Below the pieces are notes generated by a model, which ran no database searches, was not told where the DNA came from, and saw only the letters and a list, made by a program, of their open reading frames with translations. The translations under genes and the position numbers were made by a program. DNA of 64,000 bases, taken from Tropicibacter alexandrii. Lineage in GTDB: Bacteria; Pseudomonadota; Alphaproteobacteria; Rhodobacterales; Rhodobacteraceae. Numbering within the stretch: position 1 is the first letter of the stretch; each line of letters opens with the position of its first letter. Where the stretch lies: contig NZ_RCTZ02000023.1 of the NCBI RefSeq assembly GCF_003667315.2, positions 1 to 64,000 on the forward strand, read 5' to 3'. Below are positions 25,922 to 34,353 of the stretch, piece by piece.

Positions 25922-27919
25922 TCAGCCGCCCGCAGCGCCCTGTGCCCCGGTCAAGGCTCTGTCCCGTCGCGCCTGCACCCAGTTCATCCCCAGCAGGCCC
26001 ACGACCAGCGCAAAGCCTACGCCCTCGACGATCAGGTCGGGCCAGAACAGGGCAACGACCCCCGGCAGCAGAAGCACACGCATCCAGACCGGCATCGGAC
26101 CCCACAGGAAACCTTCGAGCACCGCAGCGAAAGCCACGAGCCCAAGGATCGCAAGAGCGCCACCCCACAGGACGAAAAGCACCGGCCCGCCAATGATGAT
26201 CTGTTCGTTGAAAACCATGAAAAGCGGGATGAGGTAGAGACCCTTGGCGTATTTCCATGCCTGAATGCTCGTCTCCATGGGCTTCGATCCGGCGATGGCG
26301 GCACCGGCAAACCCCGCAAGTGCCACGGGCGGGGTCACGTTACTGTCCTGAGAATACCAGAACACCACCAGATGCGCGATCAAAAGCGGAATGCCGAACT
26401 GTTCGGTCAGCGCGGGACCGACAAGGATGATGAGCACGATATAGGCCGCCGTCACCGGCAGACCCATGCCCAGAACGAGGCTCGCCAGCAGGACGAGGAT
26501 CAGCGCGAGGACGATGTTGCCCCCGGAAAAGGCGATCATCATGGCCGAGAACTTCAGCCCGAGACCGGTAAGACCGACGACCCCCACGATGATGCCCGCG
26601 ACAGCGCAGGCCACGGAGACCGCCACCGCGTTGCGCGCACCGAGGTCGAGCGCCTCAAGCGTCAGGGCGAGACCGCGTTTGCACAGCGCGACGAACCCCG
26701 ACACCGTCGGATCGGACTTGGCGAAGGTCCAGAGCGCCCGCGCCGAGGCTGCCGCGATGATCGAAAGGATCGCGTAGAACCCCACCCGCATCGGCGAATA
26801 GCCCGCGACCAGCAGCGCCACCAGCGCGACCAGCGGCAACAGGAAGTGCCAGCCTTCGGCCAGCACCTTGCGAGTGTCGGGCAGGTCCTCGGCGGCAAGG
26901 CCCGTCATCCCCTGCTTGACCGCCGCGATATGCACCAGCAGGTAGACCGTGCCGAAATACAGCACCGCCGGAAAGATCGAGATCAGGACGATATCGACGT
27001 AAGGCACGCTGGTATATTCGCTCATCAAGAAGGCACCGGCCCCCATCAAAGGCGGCATGATTTGCCCACCGGTGGAGGCCGCCGCCTCGATCCCGCCCGC
27101 CTGCGCAGGGCGATAGCCGAGCTTCTTCATCAGGGGGATGGTAAAGGCGCCGGTCGTTACGACATTGGCGATGGCCGAGCCGGAAATCGACCCCATGCCC
27201 GCGCTGGCGATCACCGCCGCCTTGGCCGGGCCACCGCGCTGCTTGCCCGCAGCGGCATAGGCGAGGTCGATGAAGAACTTGCCCGCGCCGGTCACTTCGA
27301 GAAACGCGCCGAACAGCACGAAGACAAAGACGAAGGTCGCCGCGACGCCCAGCGGAATGCCGAAGATGCCTTCGGCCCCCAGCGTCATCTGGCTGGCCAG
27401 ACGCTCGATGGAATAGCCGCGATGATTGAGGATGCCGGGCATCCAATCGGCGAGAAAGGGCAGCTCTCCGCGGTTGCCCGCAAAGGCATAGACGATGAAG
27501 AACGCCCCGATCAGCGTCATGCCGAGGCCCACGGCACGGCGCGCGGCCTCCAGCACGACAAGCATGGTCACGACCCCCATGACGACGTCCTCTGTCCGGG
27601 GGAAGACCTGATTGGCGATGGTGTCGATGTTCAGCGGCACCCACGCACCCGCGCCAATGCTCAGCACGATCAGGGTGCCGTCGATGATCCATCCCGTCAC
27701 GCCGCGCGCGCGATCCTTGCCGAAGGCGGGATAGATCAGGAAGCACAGCACAAGGACAAAGCCAAGGTGAATGGGTCGTTGGAAGAACAGGCCAAGCGGC
27801 TGCAAGCCTGCCGTATAGAGTTGAAACAGCGACAGCGCGATGCCGATCACCGTGATGGCACGCGCAACCGTTGTGGGTTGCACGCGCGGGACAAGGGGGT
27901 CGTCAGAGGTCGAAGTCAT
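25922..27919 (-). CDS. TAXI-TRAP transporter fused 4TM-12TM permease
   Basis: A 665-aa, very hydrophobic TRAP permease in which the small (DctQ-like) and large (DctM-like) subunits are fused, as usual for TAXI systems. Family motifs include GSISGSAIANVVTTGAFTIP, EAAASTGGQIMPPLMGAGAF and LGMGLPVTAAYIVL. It imports an organic acid or other solute with a Na+ or proton gradient. Its start overlaps the DUF1850 stop by 4 nt (ATGA). It belongs to the five-gene leftward operon taxi-DUF1850-TRAP-dctB-dctD. Confidence 0.92.
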   Translation of the reverse strand: MTSTSDDPLVPRVQPTTVARAITVIGIALSLFQLYTAGLQPLGLFFQRPIHLGFVLVLCFLIYPAFGKDRARGVTGWIIDGTLIVLSIGAGAWVPLNIDTIANQVFPRTEDVVMGVVTMLVVLEAARRAVGLGMTLIGAFFIVYAFAGNRGELPFLADWMPGILNHRGYSIERLASQMTLGAEGIFGIPLGVAATFVFVFVLFGAFLEVTGAGKFFIDLAYAAAGKQRGGPAKAAVIASAGMGSISGSAIANVVTTGAFTIPLMKKLGYRPAQAGGIEAAASTGGQIMPPLMGAGAFLMSEYTSVPYVDIVLISIFPAVLYFGTVYLLVHIAAVKQGMTGLAAEDLPDTRKVLAEGWHFLLPLVALVALLVAGYSPMRVGFYAILSIIAAASARALWTFAKSDPTVSGFVALCKRGLALTLEALDLGARNAVAVSVACAVAGIIVGVVGLTGLGLKFSAMMIAFSGGNIVLALILVLLASLVLGMGLPVTAAYIVLIILVGPALTEQFGIPLLIAHLVVFWYSQDSNVTPPVALAGFAGAAIAGSKPMETSIQAWKYAKGLYLIPLFMVFNEQIIIGGPVLFVLWGGALAILGLVAFAAVLEGFLWGPMPVWMRVLLLPGVVALFWPDLIVEGVGFALVVGLLGMNWVQARRDRALTGAQGAAGG

Positions 27920-28404
27920 CGGTTCTGAATCCTTTCAAGCGCGATCCGCACCCTTTCGTGCGGCGCGACCGCCGACAGGGAGACGATGCTGTCTCCGACC
28001 TGAAGGCGGTGGTTCACGGGACCGGCACCGGGGCGCAGAATATAGGCGTTCCCCGGGACCGGCTCATCGATGTCCAGAATGAAGTAGCCGCCTTGCCCGT
28101 CCGTCACCTGTCGTCCGCGACCGGGAATATGGTCGAGGCCGGCGGCGAAATCGGGAAGATGCGCGTGGACAAGGACCATTCGGCCCGCCCGGTTCTGGTA
28201 GCAGTCGGACACCGGAAAGCCCTTGACCGAATGGTTCCACAGAACGCACCACTCGGCCCCTTCGGGGACATCCAGCCGGGCAAGTTCGGTTCCGTCTTCA
28301 AGCGTGGCCGTCAGCGCATCCGCCCCTGCCGGGACCGGCAGCAGCAGCGTCAAAAGGAGAAAAGGGAGCCGTCCGACTCCCCTTCCCCATATCGCACCGG
28401 TCAT
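27916..28404 (-). CDS. DUF1850 protein of TAXI-TRAP operon
   Basis: A 162-aa exported protein with a hydrophobic N-terminus ending near AGADA. It contains the DUF1850 features CVLWNHSVKGFPVSD and RVRIALERIQNR. The domain is known mainly as a small gene beside TAXI-TRAP transporters; its function is not established. It overlaps both neighbours by 4 nt. The second TAXI-TRAP system in this window has no counterpart. Confidence 0.85.
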   Translation of the reverse strand: MTGAIWGRGVGRLPFLLLTLLLPVPAGADALTATLEDGTELARLDVPEGAEWCVLWNHSVKGFPVSDCYQNRAGRMVLVHAHLPDFAAGLDHIPGRGRQVTDGQGGYFILDIDEPVPGNAYILRPGAGPVNHRLQVGDSIVSLSAVAPHERVRIALERIQNR

Positions 28405-29387
28405 GGGCGCAGCTTGTCCGGGATGCTGGCGCCGATCTCTTCATAATAGCGGATCGCGCCGGGATGCAGCGGCACGGGGGTTGCCGACAGCGAGAACTCC
28501 ACAGTCGTCTCGCGTGCAGCCGGATGGACCGCTTGCAGCTCTGCAATGTTCTCGAACATCGCCTTGGTGATGCTGTAGGCCATGTCATCCGACATCTCGG
28601 ACGAGACCGTCAGCACGTTGGGAATGCCCAGCACGGTGATGTCTGCGTCGACGCCGGTATAGCTGCCGCCGGGCAGGGTTGTCCGGGCAAAGGTGCCGTC
28701 TTCGGCCACTGCCGCGTCCAGCTGTTCTTCGGTCAGAGCGATGATCACGATATCCTGCGTGGTCGCGAGGTTCATGATCGACGAGGTCGGCGCGCCCACG
28801 GACCAGAACCCCGCATCGATATCGCCGTTCGACAGCGCGTCGGCGGTTTCGTTGAAATTCAGACGCTGTTCGTCGATGTCATCATAGCTGATGCCGTTCG
28901 CCGCAAGGATCGCGTTGGTGTTCACCTCGGTGCCGGACCCTGGCGCGCCGATCGACACGCGCTTGCCGCGCAGATCGTCGAGCGAGGTGATGCCCGAGCT
29001 TTCCAGCGCCACGATGTGCACCATGTTGGCGTAAAGCGACGCGAGGCCCCGGATCATCGGCAGTTGCTGCCCGTCGAAACGGCCGGTGCCGGAATAGGCC
29101 TGCGCCACCGTATCGGCCAGCCCGATGGCAAGGTCCGCGTCGCCCGTGGCGATCAGGCCCATGTTCTCGACCGACGCGCCGGTGACTTCGGCGGTCGCGG
29201 AATAGCCGTCGATATGCGTGTTGATGATTTCGGCCAAGCCACCGCCCATCGGGTAATACACGCCGCCGGTCCCGCCGGTCGCGATGGACAGTTGCTGTTG
29301 CGACAGTGCGGGCGCCGCAAGGCCGATGGACAAGGCAACGGCTGCGCCCAGCAGGCCAAAGCTTGGGTGTTTTACGGATTTCGTCAT
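28401..29387 (-). CDS. TAXI-family TRAP solute-binding protein
   Basis: A 328-aa periplasmic binding protein with a signal peptide ending near PALS. The mature start QQLSIATGGTGGVYYPMGGG is the TAXI-family hallmark, and GKRVSIGAPGSGTEVNTN is also typical. The start at 29387 is preceded by GGGAGGA. It captures the substrate for the fused permease at 25922. The substrate is unknown; TAXI relatives bind glutamate, other amino acids or dicarboxylates. Confidence 0.92.
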   Translation of the reverse strand: MTKSVKHPSFGLLGAAVALSIGLAAPALSQQQLSIATGGTGGVYYPMGGGLAEIINTHIDGYSATAEVTGASVENMGLIATGDADLAIGLADTVAQAYSGTGRFDGQQLPMIRGLASLYANMVHIVALESSGITSLDDLRGKRVSIGAPGSGTEVNTNAILAANGISYDDIDEQRLNFNETADALSNGDIDAGFWSVGAPTSSIMNLATTQDIVIIALTEEQLDAAVAEDGTFARTTLPGGSYTGVDADITVLGIPNVLTVSSEMSDDMAYSITKAMFENIAELQAVHPAARETTVEFSLSATPVPLHPGAIRYYEEIGASIPDKLRP

Positions 29388-29787
29388 GGTCTTCCTCCCT
29401 TATCGGGCCGATGGCCCAAGAACTCTCCCGACTCCTTTTCGAGATGGGGGAAAGCTACGGGGTCTCGCGGGGCAGATCGGCCAATTTCCGGGGCGGTCAG
29501 CGCATCTCGTCGCAACAGACCGCCAAGCCCGGGGCAGAAATTCGCCAGACCTTGCACCGTCGGTGCATGACATCGGTGGCCCGGGGCCATGGACAGAGTC
29601 ATGCTTGGGCACCGAACGGGCCAATCTTTGGCGCCGCGTGACACGTCGAAGAACGGCTCGCCACGCCGCAGACCACGCGGTCGGTCATGCCAGCCCCCCA
29701 GAACAGCGCGTGATGCGGCGTCGTCTCACTGCACAGGGATACAAGATGTGCTTGTCACAACGGGCAATTGACCGCAGACATTAGGAC
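29388..29787. other. 400-nt divergent intergenic region between the two TAXI-TRAP clusters
   Basis: No gene is supported here; the short open frames lack ribosome sites and family features. The region must hold the leftward promoter of the first TAXI operon and the rightward promoter of the second sensor-regulator pair. Apart from the palindrome at 29553-29567, no clear promoter was identified. Confidence 0.6.
29553..29567. promoter_or_regulatory. Perfect palindrome, candidate activator or repressor site
   Basis: TGCACCGTCGGTGCA consists of exact 7-bp arms around one base, in the middle of the divergent region. It resembles in form the short palindromic upstream sites bound by NtrC/DctD-type dimers, and two such regulators flank it. 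The binding protein is inferred. Confidence 0.45.
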
Positions 29788-31662
29788 ATGACTCCCACGC
29801 CCTTAAGCCACACACCTCTCAAACAACCGGGACGTCGGTTCGCTGTTGGCGTGGCTGGCGTCGTCGGGGCGCTGTTCACAGCGTTTGCCCTTTTGTTTCC
29901 GCTTCTGGAGCGCGTTTACCTCGCGCAGCTTGCCGAAAAGGAAGCGTCGACGCTGACCTTGGCCGTCGAAGGTTTGAACGGGTCTTTGCAGAGGTTCGAA
30001 GCCCTTCCCGGGCTGATCGCCGAACGGCCTGAGGTGAACGCCGCCTTGCAGAACCAGTCGGATGACGTGCTGTTGTCTGAGGTCAACACCGAGCTGCAAC
30101 GCATCGCCGACGAAGTCGGATTGTCGGATATCTTCCTGATCAATGCCGCTGGAACGACCATAGCGGCCAGCAACCATTGGAAAGAAAGGTCTTTCGTCGG
30201 GCGGAATTTTCAGTTCCGGCCCTATTTCGTTCAGGCATTGGCGGGTGAAAGAGGCCAGTTCTTTGCGCTTGGGACGACATCGGGCGAACGCGGATACTTC
30301 TTCGCCGAGGCGGTGCGGGACGGTGCCGACGTAATCGGCGTGTTGGCGGTCAAGTTCACCTTCGATGCGTTCGAAGACGCATGGCGCGCGGGCGATAACG
30401 TGGTCGCCGTCAAGGACGATGACGGCGTGGTGTTCATTTCCAACCGAAGCGAGTGGCATTTCGGGAGCTTTGCCCCCCTCACCGATCTCGCCCGCGACCG
30501 GATCGAAGCCACGCGAAGATACCCTTTGGATGCGCTGCAAGTGCTGGAAAACACGCAAACACCGTTCAATGGCGATTTGATCCGCGTGACGATCACCGGC
30601 GAAGACGGCCAGACCGACGACTTTGTCGCGCAATCCCAAGCGATCGCAGATGCGGGTTGGGTGGTTTGGCTGTTCACCCCGGCCGGACCCGCTTGGAACA
30701 GGGCCATGGGCACGATTGCGACAATTGCCCTGCTGATGACGTTGATCGGGTTGGTGGTGATCGTCGTCCTCCAGCGTCGTCTGCAATTGCAGGAACGCAT
30801 CGCTGCCGCCCTGTCCATGCAACAGGAACTCGAACAGCGGGTCGCGCAGCGGACCGCAGAGTTGCAGGCCGCCAACCGCAACATCATGCAAGAGATCGAG
30901 GAACGCCGCAGTGCGGAATTGCGCCTGCGCCAAACACAAACTGAACTGGTTCAGGCGGGCAAGCTCGCCGCACTCGGGCAGATGTCTGCGGCCCTGAGCC
31001 ACGAATTCAACCAGCCGCTTGCCGCCGTGAAGTCCTTTGCACGCAATTCGCTCGCATACCTTGATCGGGACGAGGCCGACAAGGCACGCCAGAATATCGG
31101 CATGATCGACACTATGGTGGATCGGCTCGTCGCGATCTCGACCCACTTGCGCAACTTTGCCCGCCGCCCGGGCGAGCGCACGGAACCCGTGCTGCTGAAC
31201 GAAGCCATTTCGAGCGCCCTGGCCATCGCGGAACCCAAATTGCGCGCGGCCAATTGCGCCGTGAACTGGACCGCGCCCGACGAACAGGTTTGGGTGTTGG
31301 GCGGGCAGGTCCGCTTGCAGCAGGTCTTTGTGAACCTGCTCAGCAATGCCGTGGATGCCATGGCGGACGTGCCCGAGCCAGAGATCGAAATGTCGCTCGA
31401 ACAGGAGGCGGGGCAGGTTCATGTCAGAGTGCGGGACCACGGGGCAGGCATGACCGAGGCCAACATCGCGCAGCTGTTCGATCCGTTCTACACGACCAAG
31501 GAACCCGGACAGGGCATGGGGCTTGGCCTGTCGATTTCCTACAATATCGTGCGTGACTTTGGCGGCAGTCTGTCGGGCAAGAACCATCCCGATGGCGGGG
31601 CCGTGTTTTCCGTCTCTTTGACGCAGTCCGACGCGCCCATGGCCCGAAAGGCGGCGGAATGA
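29788..31662 (+). CDS. DctB-like sensor histidine kinase of the second TAXI-TRAP system
   Basis: A 624-aa kinase with the same layout as the one at 24178: N-terminal membrane helix (about residues 20-45), double-Cache periplasmic domain (IFLINAAGTTIAASNHW, FQFRPYFVQAL), second helix at about 308-330 and a long coiled coil. The H-box is SAALSHEFNQPLAAVKS and the ATP motifs are NLLSNAVDAM and GMGLGLSIS. An AGGA site precedes ATG 29788. Its stop overlaps the next gene's start (ATGA). Confidence 0.88.
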   Translation: MTPTPLSHTPLKQPGRRFAVGVAGVVGALFTAFALLFPLLERVYLAQLAEKEASTLTLAVEGLNGSLQRFEALPGLIAERPEVNAALQNQSDDVLLSEVNTELQRIADEVGLSDIFLINAAGTTIAASNHWKERSFVGRNFQFRPYFVQALAGERGQFFALGTTSGERGYFFAEAVRDGADVIGVLAVKFTFDAFEDAWRAGDNVVAVKDDDGVVFISNRSEWHFGSFAPLTDLARDRIEATRRYPLDALQVLENTQTPFNGDLIRVTITGEDGQTDDFVAQSQAIADAGWVVWLFTPAGPAWNRAMGTIATIALLMTLIGLVVIVVLQRRLQLQERIAAALSMQQELEQRVAQRTAELQAANRNIMQEIEERRSAELRLRQTQTELVQAGKLAALGQMSAALSHEFNQPLAAVKSFARNSLAYLDRDEADKARQNIGMIDTMVDRLVAISTHLRNFARRPGERTEPVLLNEAISSALAIAEPKLRAANCAVNWTAPDEQVWVLGGQVRLQQVFVNLLSNAVDAMADVPEPEIEMSLEQEAGQVHVRVRDHGAGMTEANIAQLFDPFYTTKEPGQGMGLGLSISYNIVRDFGGSLSGKNHPDGGAVFSVSLTQSDAPMARKAAE

Positions 31663-33002
31663 GTGAAACCGGCACGGTCCTTTTCATCGACGACGAAGAG
31701 CCACTGCGCATTGCAGGTCAGCAAACGCTGGAATTGGCGGATATCGAATGCCGCCCTTTTGATCGCGCGGAACCTGCGTTGGAACGGATTGATCGGGACT
31801 TTGCCGGTGTAATCGTCACGGATCTGCGGATGCCGGGGATGGGCGGCGCGGCGTTGCTGCACGCTGTCTTGCAAAAGGATGCGGAGCTTCCGATCATCCT
31901 GATCACCGGACATGGCGATGTAGAGCTTGCGGTGTCGATGATGCGCGACGGCGCATATGATTTCATCCAGAAACCGTTCGAGCCGGAACGCTTGGTCGAC
32001 GCGGTTCGGCGGGCGCTCGCCATGCGCAGCCTGACGCTTGAAAACCGGCGCTTGCGGTCGCAGATGCAATCGCAGCTTACGACGCAGGACCGGTTTCGGG
32101 GCGCAAGCGAAGCCACGAAACGGTTGCGCAAGCAAATCAGCGACATTGCCGTGACGGATGCCAATGTGCTGATCGTAGGGGAAACGGGCACGGGCAAAAG
32201 CCTTGCGGCGCAGGCCCTGCACAGCGACAGCGCGCGGGCCGACAAGCCGTTCATCACCGTCAACTGCGCCGCTTTGCCGGAAGGCGGGATCGAAAGCGAA
32301 TTGTTCGGCCATGAAGTCGGCGCCTTTGCCGGTGCAACGCGGGCGCGGATCGGCAAATTTGAACATGCGCGGCGCGGCACTCTGTTCCTCGATGAAATCG
32401 ACAGTCTCCCCATGGCAACGCAGGGCAAATTGCTGGAAGCCGTGGAAACCGGGATAATCCATCGACTGGGGTCACATGATCCGATCCATCTGGATGTGCG
32501 GTGCGTCGCAGCCACAAAGACCGATTTGGAAAGCGCCGTCGCAGACGGCAGGTTTCGCGGTGATCTGTTGTACCGGCTGAACGTCGTCACCTTGCGCATG
32601 CCCTCTCTTGCCGCACGCCGCGAAGACGTCCCCGTGCTGTTCCTGACCTTCGTCGGGCAAATCGCGGACAGGTACGATGTGCCCGTGCCCCACGTGCCCG
32701 GGGCCACGCTGGATGCCATCGCCGCACGGGACTGGCCCGGCAATGTCCGCGAGTTGCGCAACGCCGCAGAGCGCTTCGTGCTGGGGTTGCCCGATCAGAG
32801 CGACCTTGCCGCCCCTACCTCTGGTACCTTGGCCGAACGGTTGGCAGAGCACGAACGCGCCTTGATTGCGGCCAGCCTGACGGCCCATGGCGGTCGCCTC
32901 AAGGACACGTACGAGGCTTTGGGAATCTCTCGCAAAGCGCTGTACGAAAAGATGGTGCGCTACGGTTTGGACCGCGACAGCTTCGCCAACCAGCAGGTTT
33001 GA
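31659..33002 (+). CDS. DctD-like response regulator with GAFAGA instead of GAFTGA
   Basis: A 447-aa NtrC-family regulator: receiver with D55 in VTDLRMPGMGG, Walker A GETGTGKS (174-181), Walker B GTLFLDEID, R-finger region, and a Fis-type helix-turn-helix at the end. The loop that normally reads GAFTGA is GAFAGA (residues 221-226), replacing the Thr that contacts sigma54 in family members. It overlaps the sensor-kinase gene by 4 nt and lies 214 nt before the TAXI binding-protein gene it probably controls. Confidence 0.88.
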   Translation: MSETGTVLFIDDEEPLRIAGQQTLELADIECRPFDRAEPALERIDRDFAGVIVTDLRMPGMGGAALLHAVLQKDAELPIILITGHGDVELAVSMMRDGAYDFIQKPFEPERLVDAVRRALAMRSLTLENRRLRSQMQSQLTTQDRFRGASEATKRLRKQISDIAVTDANVLIVGETGTGKSLAAQALHSDSARADKPFITVNCAALPEGGIESELFGHEVGAFAGATRARIGKFEHARRGTLFLDEIDSLPMATQGKLLEAVETGIIHRLGSHDPIHLDVRCVAATKTDLESAVADGRFRGDLLYRLNVVTLRMPSLAARREDVPVLFLTFVGQIADRYDVPVPHVPGATLDAIAARDWPGNVRELRNAAERFVLGLPDQSDLAAPTSGTLAERLAEHERALIAASLTAHGGRLKDTYEALGISRKALYEKMVRYGLDRDSFANQQV

Positions 33003-33020
33003 CGGACGACGACATGCGCA

Positions 33021-33073
33021 CATGGGTCGTCAGCGACCCATGAATTCGGCGCAATGTTCCCTTGGCGACCCAT
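33021..33073. promoter_or_regulatory. Palindrome plus third half-site upstream of the second TAXI-TRAP genes
   Basis: Exact 9-bp arms CATGGGTCG (33021-33029) and CGACCCATG (33034-33042) enclose four bases, and a further half-site CGACCCAT lies at 33066-33073. The lack of a T-tract argues against a terminator for the regulator gene. Its place 140-200 nt upstream of the binding-protein start suits an upstream activator site for the adjacent DctD-like protein. Confidence 0.5.
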
Positions 33074-33216
33074 CGCACGTGTGAACTTGAAAAAATCCGG
33101 AAAATCCACGCCCGACGGCGTTGGAGCAATCATGATTCCCGATCAGACCTCTGTGGACCCGTCTTCTTTGCATGGCGGGGATGCACAGGAGACATACCTT
33201 TTTGGGAGGAAAGTTC

Positions 33217-34206
33217 ATGACTAAAGTATCCGGAATTACGTTGGCCGTTGCCGTGGCCATTGCAGGCGCGGCGCAAGCCGAAAGCCACGTCGACCGCTCC
33301 GGTTGGCCGGACAGCTTCACCGTGGGCACCGCGTCCCAGGGCGGCACGTACTTCGCATACGGCTCGGGCTGGGCGAACCTGGTTGCAGAAGAGCTGGGCA
33401 TTTCCGGCGGTGGCGAAGTCACCGGTGGCCCGATGCAGAACATGGCGCTGGTCCACACCGGCGACGCCCAGTTCGGCATGACCACGATGGGCCCCGCCGC
33501 TGAATCGCTGGCCGGTACGAACCCGATCGCACCCGGCCTGCAGATGACCAACGCCTGCGCCATGTTCCCGATGTACCAGACACCGTTCTCCGTGACGGCG
33601 CTGTCCTCGTCGGGCATCACATCCATCGCGGACATCCCGGCGGGCGCCCGCATCGGGTTCGGCCCGGCTGGCTCCACCTCGGACACCTACTTCCCGCGCA
33701 TGATGGAAGAGCTGGGCGTCGAGTTCGACCGTCGCAATGGCGGCTGGTCCGACCTTGGTGGTCAGCTTCAGGATGGCCTGCTGGACGTGATCGCATTCGC
33801 AGCCGGTGTTCCGGTTCCCGCCGTGTCCCAGCTCGAAGTCCAGACCGAAGTGAACATCATCGAGTTCACCGAAGACGAGCAGGCCAAGATCATGGCAGCC
33901 TTCCCGGTGTCCCAGTTCGACATCGCAGCAGAGACCTACACCACGCTTGAGGCCCCTGCCCGGTCCGTGTCGATGTGGAACTTCGCCATCGCCAACTGCG
34001 ACCTGCCCGAAAGCTTCGTGAAGGCCGTGGTCGACGTCGTCATGTCCGACAACGAGCGCATGCAGGGCATCCACCGTGCGGCCCGCTCCACCCTGCCGGA
34101 GCATTGGGACAAGAACACCGTCATGAAGTGGCACCCCGGTGCGGCGGCTTGGTTCACCGAGAACGCGGGCGCCGAGATCCCGGCCGAAATGATCTACGGC
34201 AACTGA
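33217..34206 (+). CDS. TAXI-family TRAP solute-binding protein (second system)
   Basis: A 329-aa binding protein with a signal peptide ending near AQA. The mature start contains SFTVGTASQGGTYFAYGSG, a variant of the TAXI signature, and later FGPAGSTSDTYFP. ATG 33217 follows GGGAGGAAA; an upstream frame from 33172 has no site. It is only distantly similar to the TAXI protein at 28401, so the two systems probably take up different solutes. Confidence 0.92.
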   Translation: MTKVSGITLAVAVAIAGAAQAESHVDRSGWPDSFTVGTASQGGTYFAYGSGWANLVAEELGISGGGEVTGGPMQNMALVHTGDAQFGMTTMGPAAESLAGTNPIAPGLQMTNACAMFPMYQTPFSVTALSSSGITSIADIPAGARIGFGPAGSTSDTYFPRMMEELGVEFDRRNGGWSDLGGQLQDGLLDVIAFAAGVPVPAVSQLEVQTEVNIIEFTEDEQAKIMAAFPVSQFDIAAETYTTLEAPARSVSMWNFAIANCDLPESFVKAVVDVVMSDNERMQGIHRAARSTLPEHWDKNTVMKWHPGAAAWFTENAGAEIPAEMIYGN

Positions 34207-34353
34207 TCCACGACCGGCGGCGCGCTGATATCGGCGCGCCGCCACCCATTCAGACCTGTCGGCGGCGCTCATGGAGCGCCCGATTGGTTGAAAACTCACA
34301 CATTCAGCAATGTGCCACCGTCCTGTGCGGGTCGTTGTGGCAGGGAGGGGACA

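Noticed and set aside
33063-33078. A sigma54-type -24/-12 promoter (TTGGCGACCCATCGCA) upstream of the second TAXI gene.
   Set aside because: The GG and GC elements are one base too close, and the part between them is one half-site of a palindrome. The adjacent regulator also has an altered GAFTGA loop.
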